Of a DNA stretch of 5,005 nucleotides, positions 1 through 4,598 are shown piece after piece. The DNA comes from Globobulimina sp. Lineage: Eukaryota; Foraminifera; Rotaliida. Under the pieces are notes generated by a model. The model made no database searches. It had not been told where the DNA came from and worked only from the letters and a program-made list of their open reading frames with translations. Location of the stretch: contig PIVH01000779.1 of assembly GCA_003354225.1 (NCBI GenBank), positions 1-5,005 of the forward strand, in the 5' to 3' direction. The translations under genes and the position numbers were made by a program. The first letter of the stretch is position 1, and each line of letters begins with the position of its first letter.

Positions 1-1806
1 GACGGTTTTGGCCATTTCCGTCTCCAGCATCATCATGATCAGTTTTTGTAACAGTTAATCGACCGTATGTATCAGTTTTCGATCGTAATCGCGTTCGCGG
101 CGAAGAACCCACCGACGAAGAGCTCCTACGTTTTTTAAATGGAAATAACGCTTGTGCCTCGTTCACAAAATCAATTAATTGTATTTCATCGCATCCTCTC
201 AATGCGACTGCAAGCCCTAAGTTTGGCATTTTATTCCCAGGAAAATGTGACCGATCAAACGCAATGCCCCAATTTATATTATTCACAATGAATGATATCG
301 TATGACCTCTATAATCACACATAATTTGCACCACATCGCCCTCTTTAATAGCTTTCCCAAATACGCGTGCATTTTTTGTATGATACACGTCTCCGTTTGC
401 GGTAAATATGCCATATCCAATCCCAATTTGTGAAAAACATTGATTTAATGTCTTCAATTTTTGTTTGTTATCCCTGCGATTCATATTTATTACGCCAAGC
501 ATGGAGGAACACTGTTTTCTATTCGGATCACGTTTTTTTATTTTTAATGTCCATACATTGACTCCTTTGGACACGATCAAAGTACCAAAAATATGTCGAA
601 ACTTACCCGGAATGTCTCGGGTCACCACCTTTCGATTAAAAAAACCTATTCGAACTTGTTTCTGTTTCTTTTCCAAATTCCACTCATCCGAAATATGTCT
701 GATCTTGATTTTAAATGTGGTGATCAGCATTTCCTTGGATGAGATCTTACTATTTCGAGTATATAAAGTGATACGAAAATAATATATTCCATAACGAGTG
801 GTATTCAAAATGTGATCAAAAATCGATGTATCCAAATTAAACGCTAATATTTTATGCTGGTCCACGTCCAAAATATTGTATTTATGTTTCACTGTTTGTC
901 ATATCATTCATATCTATCTCAACTGTCATGCAGTCACATACCTTTTTTGTTGCCTTTATTGGTCAAATCTTCTTTGTTGTCACTGTATCGCCACTCAATA
1001 TCAATGGAGCAAATGTCGTGAACATTCATAGACAAACAGCTGGTGTCGATCCCATCCGTCATAGAGAGACTATGCCGTCTTTCTCTATCCATATCTTTGC
1101 TGCTTTCGATGGTTGGAGTGGCTGCGCGATCGTCGTCGTCGTCGTCATCCTTTTTTTTTTCGAATTCGTCATTAATATTTTGTGGTAAACCATTGATATT
1201 TAATATTGGCGAACGACTGGGATGCAATTTCCATGAAACACAGATTTTGGTGTTTAAAGAATTTGTATTAAGAGCAATGATTTCTGGTTTGACTGACAAA
1301 TTTTTATTATCATCATGGAAATGGAAATGTTTTTGCTGCGACATTTCTTCTTTTGTTTTTTCTTGAATATAGGCAATTTTTTGTATGGAGTTCATAATCG
1401 TTGAGGTATCCAATACGACATTAATATGACTATGGATATATTTATCTTGTTTTAATTGATTGAAATTATGGGTGACTCTGTCGTGAATATCAGCAATTTG
1501 TGTGATATTCTCTTTATTGGCTTCACTATTTTCCTGACGATATGTTTTGATGAAATTATAATATTTTGAGATTTTATTGTTTAATTCATTTTGTTGCGAT
1601 TTATGTTTTTCTTCTAATTGTGTCAATAACTGTGATTGTGTGGCTTTTAACATATTTATAACCATTTCAAATTGATTTTCAATCTCGATTTTTTGCGTTT
1701 TATATTCATTTTTTCCAATTCGACTTATTGTTTCCAATGAATTTTGCTCTGCGGCGCAATTGTTTATTGTCGTCAATATCTCATCCATTAATTTCTGTTT
1801 ATCCAT
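1..1806 (-). CDS. Coiled coil-FN3-B30.2/SPRY protein, FSD1/TRIM-like, two exons, 3' end beyond window
   Basis: Coding parts are 1806-942 and 891-1, giving 585 residues without the C-terminus. Residues about 38-160 are charged and Gln-rich, coiled-coil-like. A probable fibronectin III domain follows: ICVSW near 187-191, IDIEWRYS near 268-275, KILAFNLDT near 302-310 and YGIYYFRITLYTR at 322-334. A low-complexity insert with seven Asp (220-226) interrupts it. A B30.2/SPRY domain fills about 350-530: W402, LGV 420-422, GDVVQIMCDYRGHTISF 473-489, WGIAFD 496-501, LGLAV 513-517 and IDF 528-530. A basic Ser-rich tail starts with KKRR at 541-544 and could be a nuclear signal. In known proteins (MID1, TRIM9, FSD1) coiled coil-FN3-SPRY units bind microtubules or partner proteins. 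No RING or B-box is visible, so ubiquitin-ligase activity is not supported. An in-frame TAG at 1827-1825 fixes ATG 1806 as first start unless the 5' leader is spliced. SPRY is near certain, FN3 probable, cellular role unknown. Confidence 0.85.
892..941 (-). other. Spliceosomal intron, 50 bp, phase 1
   Basis: On the minus strand the donor reads AAAAAAG|GTATGTG and the acceptor GACAAACAG|TG. Unspliced, exon 1 ends after two more codons at a TGA (936-934), far short of the SPRY region. Removing 941-892 joins a single G to TG, making a Val codon (residue 289), and opens a frame with no stop to the window edge. The splice lies between two FN3 strands, and the domain only makes sense when joined. 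Another AG within the intron (TGACAG) leads to a stop soon after and was not used. Confidence 0.85.
1129..1160 (-). repeat. Coding microsatellite: A10 run plus Asp-codon repeat
   Basis: On the plus strand there are five GTC triplets (1132-1146) flanked by ATC triplets, next to ten T (1151-1160). In the minus-strand gene this encodes three Lys followed by seven Asp (residues 217-226). It lies in the non-conserved insert of the probable FN3 domain. Both the homopolymer and the triplet run are prone to length change. A length error in the A10 run would shift the frame. Confidence 0.8.
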
Positions 1807-1933
1807 ATTAGAAAATATTGGTTGCTAAATGTCAATAAATATTTAGTGTTTGACAGACGTTTCCATGGTTAACGCTTAGTGGGGCGGTGTTTTTTAGTGA
1901 ATTAAATGATTTATATTCTGACAACACTCACCT
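1807..1933 (-). promoter_or_regulatory. 127-bp gap: 3' flank of CZIB-like gene and likely promoter of FSD1-like gene
   Basis: This is the only space between the two minus-strand genes, so termination of one and initiation of the next must fit here or overlap coding DNA. A TATAAAT on the minus strand (1915-1909) lies about 100 bases before the ATG at 1806. A GC-box-like CCGCCCC (1887-1881) lies just after it. GTGAGT at 1931-1926 and ATTTAG ending at 1825 could also bound a 107-bp leader intron. The role of these sites is inferred from position only. Confidence 0.3.
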
Positions 1934-1938
1934 TTATT
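1933..1938 (-). terminator. AATAAA polyadenylation signal overlapping the stop codon of the CZIB-like gene
   Basis: The minus strand reads AATAAA across the TAA stop (1936-1934). The hexamer is canonical for eukaryotic 3'-end formation. If used, the 3' UTR would be only some 10-30 bases, which fits the tight spacing to the next gene. A second, weaker AATATA-like element lies about 20 bases further on, around 1911-1918. A-rich coding sequence makes chance AATAAA common, so use of this site is not proven. Confidence 0.4.
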
Positions 1939-2623
1939 TTTTGGATTTTTTGCCTTTGCCCTTCCGCTTCCCTTTGCCTTTTCCTTTGGCATTAACTGCG
2001 CTAAACCTCCAGTCCAAAATCGTAAGCGTCATCAAACATTCATTGGTTTCATCATAGTCGCTCCATTCAAATTGTTTTTTGTTTTGTTTATTTTGTTCCC
2101 ATTCATAGATTTTAAATGTTTCACCCGAACTGCTCTCGACCTCAAAGCCTAAACCATCCTCGTTTTTTGTCGGTATATTCCAAATTAATGGTTGTATTCC
2201 ACGGCATTCAAATCCAATGATTGGAACATAATTTCCTTGCTCACAGTCGTCAGAATTTATAGAACTACGCATTTCATTCACAACCACCAAACACGATTGT
2301 TTTTTACTCCCTGGCCATGTCATGGAAAAATTAACAATATCATCGCCTCCGCAATCTTTTAATTCCTCCTCATTCTCTGAGGATATTATAACCCCTCTTC
2401 TTATTTCATCACTTTTGGGTTGTTTTAAATCCATTGGCCATTCATTCATATCATCCACTGTTAATTCAGGGATTGTTGTTTTAATTACATACTGTAACAT
2501 AGACAAATTTCGTTTTTCCAAATGTGAGTCGATCTGCAAAATAGTGCGTAATTATAAACAACAACCCCTTAATACTGAACAATTCTCCATTTCCACCTTT
2601 ATTTCTAAAACGTAAAGCACCAT
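1934..2623 (-). CDS. DUF866/CZIB-family protein with degenerate CXXC motifs and Lys/Gly tail
   Basis: The frame carries the family's C-terminal signature: GFECRG (2215-2198), a Ser/Gly-rich stretch with SGETF, then FEWSDYDE (2065-2042), matching the ECRGxxP and W(T/S)DYDE motifs of human CZIB (C1orf123). CZIB is a small zinc-binding protein of poorly known function. The first CXXC appears replaced (QPKSDEI, about 2422-2402). The second keeps one Cys (SCLVV, 2296-2282), so normal zinc binding is doubtful. The tail NAKGKGKGKRKGKGKKSKK (1993-1937) is an addition. I place the start at ATG 2623: AACATGG is a strong context, and MVLYVLEIKVEMENCSVLR resembles the family N-terminus. A TAA at 2554-2552 then requires an intron. 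Candidates are 2575-2534 (about 215 residues) or 2565-2458 (about 193). An alternative is a single-exon product from ATG 2500 (188 residues), whose start context is poor. Family membership is firm; exon structure is not. Confidence 0.75.
2534..2575 (-). other. Candidate 42-bp phase-0 intron in CZIB-like gene (one of two options)
   Basis: The acceptor CACTATTTTGCAG|ATC is the strongest 3' splice site near the gene, and removing 42 bases keeps the frame past the TAA at 2554. The donor TCA|GTATTA is mediocre. The rival option removes 2565-2458 (donor AGGG|GTTGTT, acceptor AATTAACAG). It fuses VLR directly to VDDMNEW, which aligns better with the family but uses a weaker donor. Only one can be the main form. 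Confidence 0.35.
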
Positions 2624-2629
2624 GTTTAT

Positions 2630-2661
2630 TGTATAAAAACTTTAAAGTGTATAAAAACTTT
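2630..2661 (-). promoter_or_regulatory. Tandem 14-bp box just upstream of the CZIB-like start
   Basis: AAAGTTTTTATACA occurs twice on the minus strand (2661-2648 and 2643-2630) with an 18-bp period, ending 7 bases before the ATG at 2623. Read on the plus strand the same boxes contain TATAAAAA. The exact duplication and position suggest a core promoter or start-site element. Function is inferred from position. Confidence 0.4.
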
Positions 2662-2762
2662 CTCTTGCAAAACATTGTACTGAACATGAACACAATCAGC
2701 AGCTAAGTAGAATAAAATGAGTGTACAGCAAAAGACGCAATTTCTAGAAAATTATTTCATTG

Positions 2763-2803
2763 TGGAATTTAAACGAACCGTATAAGAATGGAATTTAAAC
2801 GAA
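2763..2803 (+). repeat. 15-bp direct repeat pair
   Basis: TGGAATTTAAACGAA occurs exactly at 2763-2777 and 2789-2803, 26 bases apart. It is unlikely as pure chance even in AT-rich DNA, and may be a small tandem duplication with diverged spacer or a paired binding site. Confidence 0.6.
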
Positions 2804-2844
2804 TTGTGAAATATAAAAATTGGATATGGCAATATATTAAAAAA

Positions 2845-2850
2845 TTTATC
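2845..2850 (-). terminator. Possible variant polyadenylation signal (GATAAA)
   Basis: No AATAAA follows the dehydrogenase stop within the intergenic stretch on the minus strand before the CZIB-like leader region. GATAAA at 2850-2845 is a single-base variant about 96 bases past the stop, at the base of the hairpin. Weak evidence. Confidence 0.2.
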
Positions 2851-2907
2851 TTCAGAAACTTATTTGTGGAAAACAAAAATTATGCCACCAATAAGTTTCT
2901 GGAGATA
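2847..2907 (+). repeat. Inverted repeat, 23-bp stem and 15-base loop
   Basis: Arms 2847-2869 and 2885-2907 pair at 21 of 23 positions by Watson-Crick rules. As plus-strand RNA one more position forms a T-G wobble, leaving a single T-C mismatch. The loop is 2870-2884. It begins 38 bases beyond the stop of the dehydrogenase gene, so in the minus-strand transcript it would sit in the 3' UTR. The fold is somewhat better on the plus strand. It could be a 3'-end stability element, a small-RNA precursor or a short fold-back element. Confidence 0.75.
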
Positions 2908-2945
2908 TAATTGTTTTTGATTAAAATAAAAACTGCTACAACTAT

Positions 2946-4046
2946 TTAATTATCATCTATCTCCATTAAGTTCATTTTCTTCACCCAATTTCTGACCTTT
3001 TGTACGGATTCTTGAACCAGGTATGGCGGATTATAACCAATGCATCGATCAAATTTGTCTGCATTCATAGTGTGTTTTGATGTTACCATTGATAATGTAA
3101 ATGAATTCAAGGTAGCCATTGGATCTCCCAATAACACACCAAACCAATGATAAAAAATGTGTTGAGTAAAACCAGCAACTTTTGCAATAAATAATGCTAC
3201 AAAATATGGAATATGACGAATATCATCTTTTGTGTAACCAAATAATTCTTCATCGATAAACTCTGAGGTGGCTGCATCAAAATCTTTATAATGAAAGCAT
3301 TCTCCATCAGCATTACCATTAATCATCAATGTTTTTGCAATCTCAATATGAGCCCATGCTGCATTTTCAACATAGCAAAAGGTAATTATCCCATCTTTGT
3401 TACCAACGCTCGAGCTCACCACTCCAATTTTCTTAGCAGGATTAGCCAATTGATTTTTCAAAAGCGGACTGTCAACACCAAAAATGAAACCTAACCTGAT
3501 TGCTGATACGCATAAATCTTTGTTTTGTGATTTATTGTTTAAGATCAATTGTTCTGCAATGCATTTGGTTTGACCATAATTGAATGTATTGCCTTGGTTT
3601 CTGATTGCAACAAATTGAGTTTCTTTTGCATCAACAAAAGGTTTGAAACAGTTTAATACTTCAATTGATGAGGTATAAATCAGTCTTTTTGCACAGTTTA
3701 AATCATTTTCTTTGTCATTACAAAACTTGAGGATGTTTTGTGTTCCATTTACATTTACATGATACATTTTTGGTTGTGGACACAATCTGACATCAATGAT
3801 TGACGCACAATGGAATATTGTCTCAACTCCTGACAAAGCATTACATAATTCACCATAATTTGTGATATCACATTTTACATATTGGATATTTGATGGTTTT
3901 TTAGATTTTGTAAACTCATTTTGGTTCAATTTATCTGATACATCCAACACCTTTACTTTGTATCCATTTTCGCTTAATTGTTTGACGATATTTGAACCCA
4001 AAAACCCGTTGCCTCCAGTAACTGCACACACTCCTAAATCTTTCAT
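2946..4046 (-). CDS. 3beta-HSD/NSDHL-type sterol dehydrogenase (extended SDR)
   Basis: The protein has 366 residues and no intron. It is an extended short-chain dehydrogenase. The Rossmann motif TGGNGFLG is at 10-17. Asp35 at the end of the second strand favours NAD over NADP. CD at 59-60 and NVNGTQN at 98-104 are family positions. The catalytic set is complete: Ser126/127 in YTSS and Tyr157-x3-Lys161 in YGQTK. RLGFIFG (184-190), FCYVENAAWAH (223-233), HIPYFVALFIAK (278-289) and IGYNP (336-340) match the 3beta-HSD family and resemble NSDHL, the sterol-4alpha-carboxylate 3-dehydrogenase of C-4 demethylation. The hydrophobic segment at 279-307 is typical and may anchor the enzyme to ER or lipid droplets. 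The reaction would be NAD-linked oxidation of a 3beta-hydroxysteroid. Which substrate it uses cannot be read from sequence. Length is close to the family's usual 350-380. The start has AAAG before ATG, a good context. Confidence 0.9.
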   Translation of the reverse strand: MKDLGVCAVTGGNGFLGSNIVKQLSENGYKVKVLDVSDKLNQNEFTKSKKPSNIQYVKCDITNYGELCNALSGVETIFHCASIIDVRLCPQPKMYHVNVNGTQNILKFCNDKENDLNCAKRLIYTSSIEVLNCFKPFVDAKETQFVAIRNQGNTFNYGQTKCIAEQLILNNKSQNKDLCVSAIRLGFIFGVDSPLLKNQLANPAKKIGVVSSSVGNKDGIITFCYVENAAWAHIEIAKTLMINGNADGECFHYKDFDAATSEFIDEELFGYTKDDIRHIPYFVALFIAKVAGFTQHIFYHWFGVLLGDPMATLNSFTLSMVTSKHTMNADKFDRCIGYNPPYLVQESVQKVRNWVKKMNLMEIDDN

Positions 4047-4120
4047 CTTTCTATAAAAGGTTGTTGTTTTTTATTTGGGTTGTTGTAATGTTGTTGAATG
4101 TGTCGAAATTGTGATTCTAA
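4047..4120 (-). promoter_or_regulatory. CAA-rich leader of the sterol dehydrogenase gene
   Basis: The minus strand just before ATG 4046 is a low-G run rich in CAA (plus-strand TTGTTG repeats around 4060-4096). This is typical of an unstructured 5' UTR in AT-rich eukaryotes. No clear TATA box at a fixed distance was found; AAATATAG near 4145-4153 is a weak candidate. Confidence 0.35.
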
Positions 4121-4304
4121 TTCTGTTAATTTCACAATAATTAACTATATTTGGACAACATAAATAGTGAGTGGCAGCTGATTCAGTTATCATAATTAAT
4201 GTAAATTAATTTAAAAATCCTCTTAGCAAAACATTGCTGGTGGGCATCACCATTATATGAATGTGTTAGACATCATATGCATGGTAGAATGTGTTGAATT
4301 GACT

Positions 4305-4392
4305 AAGTTTTTTAAAAAATTTTGCAAGGACGCGATCGGGGCGCTGACCCTAAATGTAGCCTAAAGTAGGTGCAAAAAGCTTTAAAAAACTT
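4305..4392. repeat. Imperfect inverted repeat, 21-base arms
   Basis: Arms 4305-4325 and 4372-4392 match at 18 of 21 positions when one is reverse-complemented; the spacer is 46 bases. Most of the match is T and A runs, so part of it may be compositional. The GC-raised patch 4325-4350 lies in the spacer. Confidence 0.4.
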
Positions 4393-4556
4393 GCACGCTG
4401 TGATCGTTATCTATCCTCCTAGCCATCCTAATACATCCTTAATTTCAGAGTTCCGGTGGTGCTGACACACTGCGCTGTGCACATCGACCTTGATAAGCAA
4501 ACACAAAACAAGTACAAGAAAATTTATAATACTAAACCCAGAAAAAATTCTATTAT

Positions 4557-4566
4557 TTTATTTATT
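4557..4566 (-). terminator. Overlapping AATAAA polyadenylation signals of the coiled-coil gene
   Basis: On the minus strand AATAAATAAA lies 32-41 bases beyond the TAA stop at 4601-4599, a normal place for a polyadenylation signal, followed by an AT-rich stretch with T-rich patches. Confidence 0.55.
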
Positions 4567-4598
4567 TACAAACATTACATGAAATAGTAAATAAAAGT

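Larger units (their letters stand above)
2624..2945. other. 322-bp intergenic stretch between sterol dehydrogenase and CZIB-like genes
   Basis: No coding sequence is convincing on either strand. It holds the 3' flank of the dehydrogenase gene at the right and the 5' flank of the CZIB-like gene at the left. From right to left: a hairpin (2847-2907), a GATAAA signal variant on the minus strand (2850-2845), a 15-bp direct repeat (2763-2803), a 10-bp TTTCTAGAAA palindrome (2741-2750) and a tandem TATACA-containing box (2630-2661). An open frame at 2693-2481 on the minus strand is judged a shadow. Confidence 0.6.
4047..4598. other. 552-bp intergenic stretch between coiled-coil and dehydrogenase genes
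   Basis: The right end is the 3' flank of the coiled-coil gene and the left end the dehydrogenase promoter and leader. Between them are two patches richer in GC than their surroundings (about 4325-4350 and 4449-4495), an imperfect inverted repeat (4305-4392), a 9-bp repeat GAATGTGTT (4259-4267 and 4287-4295), and AT-rich filler around 4190-4220. A 45-codon open frame on the plus strand is noted in the findings but not called a gene. No tRNA B box or recognisable snRNA was seen. Confidence 0.55.

Noticed and set aside
465-782. Plus-strand open frame of 105 codons
   Set aside because: It lies antisense to the FN3/SPRY exon, whose minus-strand frame is explained by a recognisable domain; the plus-strand translation has no family features.
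928-1366. Two plus-strand open frames with hydrophobic or Ser-rich stretches
   Set aside because: They mirror the acidic and coiled-coil parts of the minus-strand gene; the Ser run is the reverse of the Asp-codon repeat.
1825-1936. CZIB-like and FSD1-like genes as one fused protein
   Set aside because: A TAA precedes the donor-like site, and splicing 1932 to 1824 would put the next ATG out of frame with the upstream gene.
2537-2539. TTG at 2539 as start of the CZIB-like gene
   Set aside because: It sits inside the acceptor-like TATTTTGCAG; eukaryotic starts are ATG, and ATG 2623 or 2500 fits better.
2322-2615. Plus-strand open frame of 97 codons
   Set aside because: Antisense to the CZIB-like gene and its candidate intron; no recognisable features.
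2481-2693. Minus-strand open frame of 70 codons before the CZIB-like gene
   Set aside because: It is in a different frame from the CZIB-like body. The frame that matches the family N-terminus starts at 2623. Its first codons lie in the tandem promoter-like box.
2741-2765. TTTCTAGAAA palindrome as a heat-shock element
   Set aside because: It has the TTCnnGAA core, but the third unit (TTC at 2756) is not in the regular 5-base phase; one short match is expected by chance.
3291-4056. Plus-strand frames at 3291-3494 and 3862-4056
   Set aside because: Antisense shadows of the sterol dehydrogenase gene, which is firmly identified.
4410-4440. ATCCT repeats as a tandem array
   Set aside because: Three irregular copies with unequal spacing; no consistent unit, and more likely a pyrimidine-rich tract.
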